This document shows positions 43,786 to 53,309 of a stretch of DNA of 64,000 bases, piece after piece. The stretch is taken from assembly GCA_023460175.1 (NCBI GenBank), contig JAEWRC010000132.1:1-64000 (forward strand), written 5' to 3'. Position 1 is the first letter of the stretch; the number at the start of each line of letters is the position of its first letter. Under the pieces are notes generated by a model. It was not told the origin of the DNA and did no database searches. It saw only the letters and a program-made list of their open reading frames with translations. This DNA is from Actinomycetes bacterium (GTDB lineage Bacteria > Actinomycetota > Actinomycetes > Mycobacteriales > Mycobacteriaceae). The translations under genes were made by a program, and so were the position numbers.

Positions 43786-43936
43786 AATTAGTTCATCTAG
43801 CAGATCATCCGAAGCTATGCGATTCCTGTGCGGCGACTAGGTGTAGCGACTGTGACCCAGATCCGAGCCGGTCAGGATTCAAAAGTGCCGGTAGGGGGCA
43901 TAGGGCAGGCACACGCACGAGACAGAGGAGTCCCGC

Positions 43937-44752
43937 ATGTCGTCACCCGCTGCCGGTCCCGAGGTTCAACAGCGGACCATGAAAGGCGTGCTGCTGGCCG
44001 TCGCAGTCGCCGTCGCCACCATCGGCATGATCACCGTCAACGGGCTGGCGAACGCGCTCCCGATCAACGGTCAGGGCACCGGCGAGGTCACCCTGCGCTA
44101 CGACGTCTACTTCATCCCCGCGGGCTACGCCTTCAGCATCTGGAGCCTGATCTACCTCGGTCTGATCGGCTACACCGTCTACCTGGCGTGGGCGGTCTTC
44201 GGTAACCGCAGCGCTGAGACGGCACTGGCAATCGCGCCGTGGTACCTGCTGACGGCGGTGGCCAACGCCAGTTGGCTGCTGGCCTGGCACTACAACCAGT
44301 TCCCGCTGAGCATGGTGCTCATGGTCGTGCTGCTGGTGGCGCTGATCGTCATCTACCGGATGCTCGCGGTGCGGCCGGCGGCCTCGCGGCTCGAACTGTG
44401 GACGGTGCACATCCCGTTCCGCGTCTACCTCGGCTGGATCTCGGTGGCCACCATCGCCAATGCCACCATCACGCTCGACGACGCGGGCTGGAACGGTTTC
44501 GGCATCGCCGAGCCGACGTGGGGAGTCATCATGATTCTGGTCGCGACGGCGCTGGGCCTGGTGATGAGCTTCATGTACTCCGACATCGCCTATGCGGCCG
44601 TGATCGTCTGGGCGCTGGTGGCCGTGGCGATCCGGCTCAGCGACACCACCTCGATCTTCGTCACGGCGCTGGCCGGCGCGGTGGTGCTGACCGGCGTCGC
44701 GGTGGTCAATGCGCTGCGTCGGCGCAAGGTTCCGGCCAAGGTCATGGTCTGA
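43937..44752 (+). CDS. TspO/MBR-family tryptophan-rich membrane protein
   Basis: A 271-aa protein with about seven hydrophobic spans, more than the five of classical TspO but with the family motifs: AGYAFSIWSLIYLGLIGYTV, ANASWLLAWHYNQFPLSM, RVYLGWISVATIANATI with W and N at conserved places. TspO relatives bind tetrapyrroles or other hydrophobic ligands. AGAGGAG lies at a good distance before ATG 43937. Divergent from the VTC operon across 150 bp. Confidence 0.75.
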   Translation: MSSPAAGPEVQQRTMKGVLLAVAVAVATIGMITVNGLANALPINGQGTGEVTLRYDVYFIPAGYAFSIWSLIYLGLIGYTVYLAWAVFGNRSAETALAIAPWYLLTAVANASWLLAWHYNQFPLSMVLMVVLLVALIVIYRMLAVRPAASRLELWTVHIPFRVYLGWISVATIANATITLDDAGWNGFGIAEPTWGVIMILVATALGLVMSFMYSDIAYAAVIVWALVAVAIRLSDTTSIFVTALAGAVVLTGVAVVNALRRRKVPAKVMV

Positions 44753-44918
44753 ACCGGCTGATACCGACCTGGCACACCAGCCCGTCCCGCACGCAGTCGT
44801 TGCCCATCAAAGCGGTCATCACCGTCATACCATCGCCGGCGGCAGCGGCCAGAACCGCATAGACGACGGCGGCGTCGGACGCCCGCGCGGCCGGTTCGGG
44901 AGTGCCGGCCTGCACGCG

Positions 44919-45977
44919 TTCAAGGGCAGGTACCAGGTGCCCGCCGACGCCAAGGCCGTCATCGTGTCACCGCAGCTGGTGACCGCCCGGGCCATCCAGC
45001 TGACGCCGGCCTACACCTCGGGGCCGGTGCTGGATAACGGTGCCGTCATCGACGAGGACCGCACCGCGGTGCCGCTCGAATGGGACGACCTGCGCGCCCA
45101 GCTGGAGAAGCTGTCCGACGCGCTGCAGCCCACCGAACCCGGCGGCGTCAGCACGCTGGGTCAGTTCGTCAACACCGCGGCCGAGAACCTGCGCGGTCAG
45201 GGTGTCAACATCCGGGAAACCGTCACGACGATGTCGCAGGCGCTCTCGGCGCTCGGCGATCACAGCGACGACACCTTCGCCAGCCTGAAGAACCTGTCGG
45301 TGGTGGTGACCGCGCTCGAGGACAGCTCGCAGCTGCTCGGGCAACTCAACCGCAACCTGGCCGCGGTCACCGGGCTGCTGGCCGACGACCCCGGCGCGGT
45401 GGGTGCCGCGATCGACGACCTCAACTCGGTGGTCGGGACGGCGACCCAGTTCGTCCGCGAGAACCGCGAGGCGGCCGGCATCACCGTCGACAAGCTGGCG
45501 TCCATCTCGACCGCCGTGCACGGCGGCCTCGACGACATCGAGCAGGCACTGCACTCGTTCCCGACCGCGGCGCAGAATTTCGCCAACGTCTACCAGCCCT
45601 CGCAGGGCGCGCTGACCGGCATGCTCGCCGTCAACAACTTCGCCGATCCGCTCTCGCTGCTGTGCGGCTCTGTGGAGGCGGCCGCACGGATGAACTCCGC
45701 GTATTCGGCGAAGCTGTGCGTCCAGTACCTCGCGCCGATCGTCAAGAACCGGCAGATGAACTTCCCGCCGCTGGGCGAGAACCTGTTCGTCGGCCAGTCG
45801 GCGCGTCCCAACGAGCTGACCTACAGCGAGGATCGGCTGCGGCCCGACTACTACCCGGTGCAGAACCCGGCCCCGGCGCCGCCGGCCGAGAGCGCGCCGG
45901 TCGCGGTGCCCGCGGGCGCCGCCGACCCGGCCGCCGGACTGCCGGGGCTGCTGCTGCCGGCCGAAGGAGGTTCGTGA
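44919..45977 (+). pseudogene. 5'-truncated mceD of a decayed third mce cluster
   Basis: The homology starts in the middle of the MCE domain (GRYQVPADAKAVIVSP, then LTPAYTSGPVLDNGAVI) and continues through a normal helical domain, a Cys pair (SLLCGSVEAA, AKLCVQYLA) and a Pro/Ala tail to the stop. The N-terminal anchor and first half of the MCE domain are absent, and the sequence before about 44915 is unrelated. No yrbE or mceA-C genes precede it. It most resembles Mce1D of M. tuberculosis. A short protein from an internal GTG might be made, but it would lack the membrane anchor. Confidence 0.75.
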
Positions 45978-47169
45978 TGTCCCTCGCTCAAATCTCCTGG
46001 CGTAAACGGTGTTTGGCCGCGGTCGCGGCGGTGGCGGTGACTGTGCTGACCGGCTGTGAGTGGCGCGGGCTGAACTCGCTGTCCATGCCGGGCACCGAGG
46101 GCGGCGGCGACGGCGCCTTCATCGTGCGCGCACAGCTGCCCGACGTCGGGACCATCGAGCCGAACTCGCGGGTCCCCGTCGGCGACGTCAACGTGGGCAC
46201 CATCACCAAGATCGAGTTGCAGGACTGGCACGCGCTGGTCACCATGCGGCTCAACGGCGATGTCGAGCTGCCGGCCAACGCGCGGGCCACCGTCGGTCAG
46301 ACCAGCCTGCTCGGCTCAACCGGGTGGCCCGGTGGGTCGCGGCCGGCTTCGCCGTGCCGGGCGCGCTGCACGTCGAGCTCGGGCCGCCGACCGACGTTGC
46401 GCCGCAGGGCCGGCTGCAGGACGGGGCGTTGATCCCGCGGCAGGCCGGGGCCGCCTACCCGACCACGGACCAGACGCTGGCGGCGTTGTCGTTGCTCCTC
46501 AACGGCGGCGGTGTGGGGCAACTGCAGGACATCACCGCGGCATTCGCCACCGCGTTCGTCGGCCGCGAAGGCGACCTGCGCAGCCTGATCGAGCAGCTGG
46601 ACCTGTTCGTCGGCCGCCTCGACACCCAGACCGGCGACATCGTCGCGGCCAGTGACAGTTTCAACAACCTGGTCGGCCAGTTCGCCGATCAGAAGCCGGT
46701 GCTGGACAACGCCTTGGAGACCATCCCGAACGCGCTCGAGGTGCTCAGCGAGAATCGGCAGAACCTCACCGACGCCGTCGACGGCTTCGGCAAGTTCAGC
46801 GCGCTGACGGCCGACACAGTCAACCAGACCAAGCAGAGCCTGGTGTCCGAACTCGAGGCCCTGGGACCGGTGTTCAAGTCCCTGGCCAACGCCGGCCCGG
46901 ACATGACGCGGGCGCTGAGCCTGTTGGCAACCTTCCCGTGGCCCATCGAGAACATCGAGAAGATCGTGCGCGGCGACTACCTCAACACCGACGTGATCTT
47001 CGACCTCACCCTGAGTCGCCTCGGCGACGGGTTGCTCAACGGCACCCGCTGGGAGGGCGATCTCACCGAGTTGGAGATGCAGTGGGGTCGCACCATCGGG
47101 CAGCTGCCCAGTCCGTACACCGCGGGCAATCCGCTGGTGGCTCCCTACCAGTTCAACCAGGGGCCCTGA
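45977..47169 (+). pseudogene. mceE (lipoprotein type) with frameshifting insertion
   Basis: The first part (45977 to about 46317) encodes a lipoprotein start with lipobox LTGC and an MCE domain up to VGQTSLLGS. The second part (from 46365 in another frame) resumes with LHVELGPPTDVAPQGRL and runs to 47169. In intact MceE proteins these two are contiguous. Between them lie 47 extra bases, 46318-46364, that shift the frame. AAGGAGG precedes the ATG, which overlaps the mceD stop (TGATG). Unless recoded, this gene makes no full protein. Confidence 0.75.
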
Positions 47170-47170
47170 C

Positions 47171-48599
47171 ATGGTGACCAAGCGAATCAAGATGCAGTTG
47201 GCGATCTTCGGGATCGTCTCGTTGGTCGCGGGCGCCATCATGGCGTTCAGCTACGTCAAGGTGCCGTCGATGCTCGGCATCGGTCAGTACACCGTCACCG
47301 TCGAGCTGCCGCAGAGGCCTGTACCAGACCGCGAACGTCACCTATCGCGGCACCAAGGTCGGCCGGGTCACCGATGTGCGGCTGACGGACACCGGCGGGG
47401 TCGAGGCCGTGCTGTCGCTGAAGAGCGGGGTGAACATCCCGTCCGATCTGAGTGCAGAGGTGCACAGCGTGTCGGCCATCGGCGAGCAGTACGTGGCGCT
47501 GCTACCTCGGTCCGAGGACGGACCCGAACTGCGCGACGGGGACGTGATCCCGCTGGACCGTTCCACCATCCCGCCGCCGATCAACAAGCTGCTCGACGCG
47601 GCCAACCGGGGAATCCAGGCCATCCCGAAGGACAACGTCAAGACCGTCGTCGACGAAAGCTACACCGCGGTAGGACGATTGGGGCCGGAGCTGTCCCGCA
47701 TCGTGCAGGGTTCCACGCGGCTGGCCAGCGACGCCCGGGCCAACCTCGATCCGCTGATCACCCTGATCGACAAGGCCGCGCCGCTGATGGACTCCCAAGC
47801 GGAGACTGCCGATTCGATCCAGGCCTGGGGCGCGCATCTGGCCAACCTGACCGAACAGGTCCGCTCGGCCGATCCCGCGGTGGCGGGTCTTATCGAGAAC
47901 GGTGCCGAGACGGCCGAGGAGGCCCGGCAGCTGTTCGATCGGCTGAAGCCGACCCTGCCGGTGTTGATGGCGAACCTGGTGAGCGTGGGCGAGGTCGCCG
48001 TGACCTACCAGCCGGCCATCGAACAGGTACTGGTGCTGCTGCCGCAGCTCACGGCCGGTCTGCAAGGCGCGCTGCTGGCCAACAAGGATTCGCTGCGCAA
48101 GTACCCCGGCCTCTACGTCAGCTTCAACCTGAACCTGAACCTGCCGCCGGTGTGCACCACCGGGTTCCTGCCGGCCGACCAGCAGCTGACACCCACCGTG
48201 GAGGCCACAGCCGACCCCATCGAGGGCGATCTGTACTGCCGGATCCCGCAGGATTCGTGGAACGTGGTGCGCGGCAACCGCAACTATCCGTGCATCACCC
48301 GCCCGGGCAAGCGCGCACCGACGGTGAAGATGTGCGAGAGCGACGAGGAGTACGTGCCGCTCAACGACGGCTTCAACTGGAAGGGTGACCCGAACGCCAC
48401 CCTGTCGGGCCAGGGGATCCCGCAGCTGCCGGCGCCGCCCGCGGAGGAGCAGCCCGCGGCCATGCCGGTCGCCGAGTACAACCCGGCCACCGGAGACTAC
48501 GTCGGACCGGACGGCAAGCTCTACAACCAGGCGAACCTGGCTACGCATACGGAAGGCAAGACGTGGGAGAGCATGCTGATGCCGCCACCGGCGAGCTGA
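47171..48599 (+). pseudogene. mceF with frameshift near codon 48
   Basis: The N-terminus (MVTKRIKMQLAIFGIVSLVA, then YTVTVELPQ) is in one frame to about 47314. From 47316 another frame continues GLYQTANVTYRGTKVGRVTD and the rest of a normal MceF with CTTGFLPADQQ, DLYCRIPQDSW and KMCESDEEYVPLNDGF. Family members have two more residues at the junction, so about five bases were lost. The downstream part is otherwise well kept, which suggests recent damage or a sequencing error. Confidence 0.75.
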
Positions 48600-49102
48600 A
48601 CGACCCACCGGCACAGCGGTTCACCGGTGTCAGGGCGGCCATCGCCCTGAGCGCCGGGGCACTGGTGGTGCTCGGTTTTCTCGGCGGCTGGCTGGGCTAC
48701 CGGGCTGTCGAGCAGCACCACAGCGAGGCGCAGCAGGCCGAGTTCATCGAGGCGGCCCGGCAGGGCGCGCTGAACTTGACGACCATCGACCACGCCACGG
48801 TGGACGCCGACATCCAGGAGATCCTGGATTCGTCGACCGGGGTGTTCCGCGACGACTTCGAGAAGCGGGCCGAACCGTTCGCGGAGGTGGTCCGGCAGGC
48901 GAAGTCGACCTCGGAGGGCTCGGTGACCTCGGCCGGCCTCGAGTCCCGCGACGGCGACACCGCACAGGTGCTGGTGCTGATGTCGGTGAAGATGACCAAC
49001 GCCGGTGCACCGGAGCAGGATCCGCAGATCTGGCGGATGCGCATCGGGGTCCAGCGCAGCGGCGACGCCGCCAAGATGTCCGATGTGGAGTACGTGTCAT
49101 GA
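48563..49102 (+). CDS. Mce-associated membrane protein (third cluster, first)
   Basis: A 179-aa protein with one membrane span (AAIALSAGALVVLGFLGGWL) and an extracytoplasmic domain with the pattern LNLTTIDHATVDADIQEIL seen in M. tuberculosis Mce1-associated proteins. The GTG start overlaps the mceF reading frame by 37 bases. The frame is intact although the mce genes before it are broken; it could serve another Mce complex. Confidence 0.7.
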   Translation: MGEHADAATGELNDPPAQRFTGVRAAIALSAGALVVLGFLGGWLGYRAVEQHHSEAQQAEFIEAARQGALNLTTIDHATVDADIQEILDSSTGVFRDDFEKRAEPFAEVVRQAKSTSEGSVTSAGLESRDGDTAQVLVLMSVKMTNAGAPEQDPQIWRMRIGVQRSGDAAKMSDVEYVS

Positions 49103-49587
49103 GGCGACCGCAGCACAAGACCCTGACCTACGTGGTGCTGCCGCTGGCCGTGTTGGCCATGGCGCTCGGCGTCGGTTACCTCAAGTGGTATGCACAGCCC
49201 GGCGCGCTGTCCGAGGTCGGTGCGGCCCAGGCGGTCTCGGCGGCCACGGAGGCCACCACAGCGATGCTGTCCTACCGCGCCGAACATGTCGATGCCGATC
49301 TCACCGCCGCCAGCGAACAACTGACGGGGGACTTCCGGTCCCGCTTCGCCGCGCTGATCAACGACGTCGTGATTCCCGGTGCCAAGGAGCAGCACATCTC
49401 GGCGGAGGCGTCGGTGCCGGCGGCGGCCGTGGTGTCCTCGGGACCCGACCGCGCCGAGTTGTTGGTCTACATCGATCAGACCACCACGGTGGGCGACAGC
49501 GCACCGACCGTGACCCAGTCCTCGGCGCGGGTGCTGGTGGAAAAGGTCGACGGCCGGTGGCTGATCGCCGATTTCGAACCGATCTGA
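49099..49587 (+). CDS. Mce-associated membrane protein (third cluster, second)
   Basis: A 162-aa protein with an N-terminal span (YVVLPLAVLAMALGVGYL) and a domain ending DGRWLIADFEPI, as in other Mce-associated proteins. The ATG overlaps the previous stop (ATGA at 49099-49102), so the two are coupled and probably form a heteromeric pair. Confidence 0.7.
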   Translation: MRRPQHKTLTYVVLPLAVLAMALGVGYLKWYAQPGALSEVGAAQAVSAATEATTAMLSYRAEHVDADLTAASEQLTGDFRSRFAALINDVVIPGAKEQHISAEASVPAAAVVSSGPDRAELLVYIDQTTTVGDSAPTVTQSSARVLVEKVDGRWLIADFEPI

Positions 49588-49591
49588 TCCG

Positions 49592-50419
49592 TTACTGCGA
49601 GGTCGCGGTCGCGGCCCCCAGGGCCACCATGTCCGGCATGAACGGCTGGTGCGCGAGCAGGCCGCCGTCGACCCGGATGGTCTCGCCGTTGATGCCCCGC
49701 GAGTCGTCGGAGGCCAGGAACGCGTAGACCTTCGCGAGCTCGGAGGGACCGTTGAGGTCCTCGGCCAGGGTGTGGCGACGGTAGATGTCCTTGACCACGT
49801 CGGGCAGCTGCTGGGCCGGCGGCGTGGTGGTGGTGCCGGGGCAGATCGCGTTGCACCGCACCCCCTCCTTGCCGTATTGGGTTGCGGTGTAGGCGGTCAG
49901 GGCCAGCAGCGCGGCTTTGGTGGCGCCGTAGCCGGTGAGGCTGGTGTCCCCGGCGAACGCGTGGGTGGATGCGGTGTTGACGATCGACCCGCCGTTGGCA
50001 CGCAGCTGCGGCAGTGAGTGCTTGGTGGTGAGCATGGCGCTTCGCAGGTTGACCGCCATGACGTCGTCCCAGACCTCGGTGGACATGGTGGCGATGTCCC
50101 CGTCGCCCGGCGGGAAGATGCCGGCGATGTTCAACAGGACGTTGAGACCGCCGAAGGTCTCGATGGTGGTGGCCACCAGCTTCTCGATCTGGTCCTCGTG
50201 GCGCAGGTCGGTCTGCACGGCGACCGCGACGCCCGGGCCGTGGACCTCGTTGAGCTGGTCGGCCAGTGCGCTGGCGCCCTCGATGTTGAGGTCGGCCAGC
50301 ACCACCCGCGCACCCTCGGCGACCAGTTCAGTGGCCGCGGCGCCGCCGATGTTCAGGCCGCCGGGGGTTACGGTGGTGGCCCCGGTGACGATCGCGGTCT
50401 TGTCGGAGAGTCGGGGCAT
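49592..50419 (-). CDS. Short-chain dehydrogenase/reductase (SDR)
   Basis: A 275-aa classical SDR. NAD(P)-binding glycine motif in VTGATTVTPGGLNIGGAAA (with an unusual insertion within TGxxxGxG), NIAG at LLNIAG, catalytic Ser in GSIVNTAS and YGATK (Tyr, Lys). The ATG at 50419 is chosen because the fold starts there; the frame is open to 50500. It is divergent from the esterase gene and is probably part of the same lipid-catabolic group. The substrate is unknown. Confidence 0.85.
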   Translation of the reverse strand: MPRLSDKTAIVTGATTVTPGGLNIGGAAATELVAEGARVVLADLNIEGASALADQLNEVHGPGVAVAVQTDLRHEDQIEKLVATTIETFGGLNVLLNIAGIFPPGDGDIATMSTEVWDDVMAVNLRSAMLTTKHSLPQLRANGGSIVNTASTHAFAGDTSLTGYGATKAALLALTAYTATQYGKEGVRCNAICPGTTTTPPAQQLPDVVKDIYRRHTLAEDLNGPSELAKVYAFLASDDSRGINGETIRVDGGLLAHQPFMPDMVALGAATATSQ

Positions 50420-50516
50420 GGGGGTCCTCATCTGTGCGCGGCGACACTGTGTCGCGAATGGTTTTTTGTGAAGGCTAACTTCATCGGATAGGGCAGTCAA
50501 TGGCGCTGTGACAGTC

Positions 50517-50522
50517 TATTAT
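50517..50522 (+). promoter_or_regulatory. Candidate -10 element of the esterase gene
   Basis: TATTAT in an AT-rich stretch of the divergent region. It would start transcription near 50530, just before the motif at 50531-50546. Confidence 0.45.
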
Positions 50523-50530
50523 GGCCTTGG

Positions 50531-50546
50531 AGTTAGTATCGATTCT
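50531..50546 (+). promoter_or_regulatory. Putative operator, site A (AGTTAGTATCGATTCT)
   Basis: Sixteen bases that match 14 of 16 with the site upstream of the thiolase operon (54969-54984), in the same orientation relative to the gene and just after the -10 element in both. This placement suits a repressor; the nearby tandem TetR protein is the natural candidate. Confidence 0.5.
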
Positions 50547-50610
50547 TGTAGAACATGGCTAGGGCGAACGAAGCCGGGCGGGCCCCGGCCGCGGCAGATG
50601 GGTGGTCGAG

Positions 50611-51546
50611 ATGGGTTTGTCCACCGACGAGGACTGGACGCAGGCGGACGCCGAGGCGCTCGAACGGGCCGAGGAACAGCTGCGGGAGGTATTCGGCGAC
50701 GGGCGCCAATCGCTGCCCGTGATGCGGGAGAAGCTCGACGCAATGATGACCTCGCTCCCGCTGCCCGAGGACGCGGCGGTGGCCGAGGTGTCGGCCGGTG
50801 GAGTGCCGGCGCTGCGCGTCAGCGCCGGCACGGTCGACGACAGCGCCGCGGTGGTGTGGCTGCACGGCGGCGGCTACCTCATCGGGTCCCCGACGGGATA
50901 TCGCGGCGTCGCCGCCGCGGTGTCGGCGGCCTGCGGGCATCCGGTGATCGTGCCGGACTACCGACTGGCCCCGGAGAATCCCTTCCCGGCCGCCGTCGAA
51001 GATGCCCACGCCGTGATGGATTGGGCCGCAGCACAGTTCGGGCCCCGCTGGGTACTGGCGGGTGATTCCGCCGGCGGCGGGCTGACCGTGGCATCCCTGA
51101 TCCGCGCCCGCGACGGGGGCACCGCGGTGCCCGCGGCCGCGGTCCTGGTGTCGCCGCTGGCCGACTTCACCACCTCCGGGGAGAGTTTTGATACCCATGC
51201 CGAGACCGACCTGGCGATCTCCCGGCGCTCGGTGAAGGGGTTGGCCGCGGCCTACCTGCGGGATCACGATCCGCGGGATCCGTTGGCCTCGCCGGTGTTC
51301 GGCGCGCTCGATCGGCTGCCGGCGATGCTCATCCAGGTCAGCGACCGCGAGGCGCTGCTCGATGACGCCAAGGCGTTGCACGCCGCGATGCAACGCGGGG
51401 GATCGGCCTCGACGTTGTCGATCTACTCGGGCGTATGCCACGCCTGGCCGATGTTCGTCGCGTACATGCCGCGCGCGCAACGCGCCGTCGCCGAGATCGG
51501 CGCATTCGTGCGGGCATCGGTGAATGATCTCAGCGAGGTGGGTTGA
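50611..51546 (+). CDS. HSL-family alpha/beta-hydrolase (esterase/lipase)
   Basis: A 311-aa cytosolic hydrolase of the hormone-sensitive lipase group. Oxyanion motif HGGGYLIGSP near residue 85, nucleophile GDSAGGG near residue 150, acid in SDREALLDD and base in the His of CHAWPMF. It resembles the mycobacterial Lip esterases for short acyl esters. GTG 50602 is an alternative start; neither has a strong ribosome binding site. Confidence 0.85.
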   Translation: MGLSTDEDWTQADAEALERAEEQLREVFGDGRQSLPVMREKLDAMMTSLPLPEDAAVAEVSAGGVPALRVSAGTVDDSAAVVWLHGGGYLIGSPTGYRGVAAAVSAACGHPVIVPDYRLAPENPFPAAVEDAHAVMDWAAAQFGPRWVLAGDSAGGGLTVASLIRARDGGTAVPAAAVLVSPLADFTTSGESFDTHAETDLAISRRSVKGLAAAYLRDHDPRDPLASPVFGALDRLPAMLIQVSDREALLDDAKALHAAMQRGGSASTLSIYSGVCHAWPMFVAYMPRAQRAVAEIGAFVRASVNDLSEVG

Positions 51547-51590
51547 CCTATCACGGCCGCACGTTCGGCACGCATCGCGCCTTGGGTTGA

Positions 51591-52772
51591 TCAGCTGGTC
51601 AGAACGGCTGTTACCAGCCGGTGCAGTTCCATGGCGATGCCGGGGCGGGCACGCATGCCCTGGGTCTGGGTGATGTCGGTGACCAGACCGATCGAGGCCT
51701 GCGCCAACAGCCTCGCGTGGTGCACCGACAGTTCCGGTCGGATCCCGACGATCGCGGCGACCCACTCGTCGATGTATTCGCGCTCGCTGGTCCGGATCGC
51801 CTCTTGCGCGGGCTCGGGCAGATAGATCAGGTCGGCGGCCAGGACGGCCAGGATCGGTTGGTGCGGCCCCAGCGCCAACTCGATGAGCGTGCACGCGATG
51901 ACATCGACGGCCTCCTGCGGTGTGCGGGCCGCCGGCAACCGGTGGTTGGTGACGTAGTGCAGACCCTCGGCGCCGCGGTGCAGCACCGCCTGCAACAACT
52001 CGGCCTTGCCGTTGAAGTACTGATAGAACGTGGCGATCGCGGTGTCCGACGCCGCGGCGATCTCCTCGATGCCGACCGCGTGGTAGCTCTGGGCGTGGAA
52101 CAGTCGGGTGGCCGCGGCCAGGATGCGCTCGCGCCGGCCCGGCGGGCGTCGCAGGTAGATCGGCGGCGCCGAATCGGCGGTGGCGCCGTTCAATTCGCAG
52201 TCCAGGATGTTGGTGGCCATGGACTGCAGGATCGACTTGACCGTGGCGTCGTCGAGGCGTCGACGGATTGCCGAGACGCTCGAGTAGACGGCCAGCACGC
52301 TCCACGCCCGCAGCTCGGCGTCGCTGGCCGGCTGGTCGTGGTCGTCGAGCCCGAGAGCCTGCATCGTCAGTCGCAGAACCTGGTTGAGCTTCAGCCGGAA
52401 CTGCTCCTGCTCGCTGTCGGGGAGTTGCCGTCGTTCCCGCTTCCACAGCAGGACTTCTTCGCGCTCGAGCACCAGATCCGCGAGTTCGGACAGGAACTGG
52501 GCGGAACGCTGCGCCGGGTCGAGGTCGGCGTCGGCCGCCCGCGCTCCGACTTCCTCGACGGCGCCGAGTTGTTCGGAGACCGCCTGGGCCAGGATGTCGT
52601 GCTTCTTGCGGAAATGCCGATACAGGGCGGGGCCGGTGAGCCCGACCGCCGAGGCGACGTCGTCCATGCTGACGTTGTGGTAACCGCGCTCGGAGAACAA
52701 CCGGGCCGCGGCCTGGGACAACTGCAGCTTGCGTACCGAACTCCGCGCGTGCTGGCGGACGGGCTGCGCCAC
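51591..52772 (-). CDS. Tandem-domain TetR regulator (Mce3R-like), second copy
   Basis: A 393-aa protein with two TetR DNA-binding domains, one at about residues 12-60 (QAAARLFSERGYHNVSMDD, then GPALYRHFRKKHDIL) and another at about 205-255 (ATRLFHAQSYHAVGIEEIA, then ATFYQYFNGKAELL). This is the Mce3R architecture. GTG 52772 is preferred because GGGAGG lies eight bases before it; the frame also has ATG 52790. It is surrounded by lipid-catabolic genes that it probably represses. It differs greatly from the copy at 19548-20792. Confidence 0.8.
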   Translation of the reverse strand: MAQPVRQHARSSVRKLQLSQAAARLFSERGYHNVSMDDVASAVGLTGPALYRHFRKKHDILAQAVSEQLGAVEEVGARAADADLDPAQRSAQFLSELADLVLEREEVLLWKRERRQLPDSEQEQFRLKLNQVLRLTMQALGLDDHDQPASDAELRAWSVLAVYSSVSAIRRRLDDATVKSILQSMATNILDCELNGATADSAPPIYLRRPPGRRERILAAATRLFHAQSYHAVGIEEIAAASDTAIATFYQYFNGKAELLQAVLHRGAEGLHYVTNHRLPAARTPQEAVDVIACTLIELALGPHQPILAVLAADLIYLPEPAQEAIRTSEREYIDEWVAAIVGIRPELSVHHARLLAQASIGLVTDITQTQGMRARPGIAMELHRLVTAVLTS

Positions 52773-52831
52773 TTGGCGTTCCTCCCTCATGTGCCGGTCG
52801 GCGGGTGTTCCGTGCCCGTCAGTGAAGCATG

Positions 52832-52837
52832 ATTATA
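52832..52837 (-). promoter_or_regulatory. -10 element of the second tandem TetR gene
   Basis: A perfect TATAAT on the minus strand. It would give a leader of about 50 bases before GTG 52772. No obvious -35 element is seen. Confidence 0.55.
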
Positions 52838-52892
52838 GGCGGGCACGTCCCGCGCCGCGCTGAGGTGAACGACGATCTGTGCGGCGCGGCGC

Positions 52893-53309
52893 TCAGGGGA
52901 GCGCGACGACGGCCTCGCCGGCCAGCGTGACCGTGCCGTCGGCCAGCGTGATCTTCACGTCCACGGTCGCGCGCTTCTCGCCGTCGACCTCGTCGACCGC
53001 GGTTACCGTTCCGGTGCAGGTCGGCTGGGCCAGCACCGGGGTGATCGCGGTGAATCGGGTGCTCAGCGAGCGCAACTGGGATTGTGGCACCCACGAGGTG
53101 ACCAGCCGTCCCAGGTAGGCCATGGAGAGCATGCCGTGGGCGAAGACGTCCTCGAAGCCCGCGGCCTTGGCCGCGTCGATGTCGACGTGGATGGGGTTGT
53201 GGTCGCCCGAGGCGCCGGCGAACAGGGCCAACGTGGTGCGCGAGATCGGCGCCAGCTCCAACGGCGGGAGTTCGGTGCCAACCTGGATTTCGGCGATGTC
53301 GGTGCTCAC
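52893..53309 (-). CDS. MaoC-like (R)-enoyl-CoA hydratase, hotdog protein B
   Basis: A 138-aa single-hotdog hydratase with the catalytic signature GASGDHNPIHVDIDAAKA (Asp and His) and FAHGML. It probably forms a heterodimer with the protein encoded just upstream, whose gene it overlaps by four bases (ATGA), as in HadAB-type dehydratases. In the thiolase operon it would hydrate an enoyl-CoA in beta-oxidation of a fatty or steroid side chain. Confidence 0.85.
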   Translation of the reverse strand: MSTDIAEIQVGTELPPLELAPISRTTLALFAGASGDHNPIHVDIDAAKAAGFEDVFAHGMLSMAYLGRLVTSWVPQSQLRSLSTRFTAITPVLAQPTCTGTVTAVDEVDGEKRATVDVKITLADGTVTLAGEAVVALP

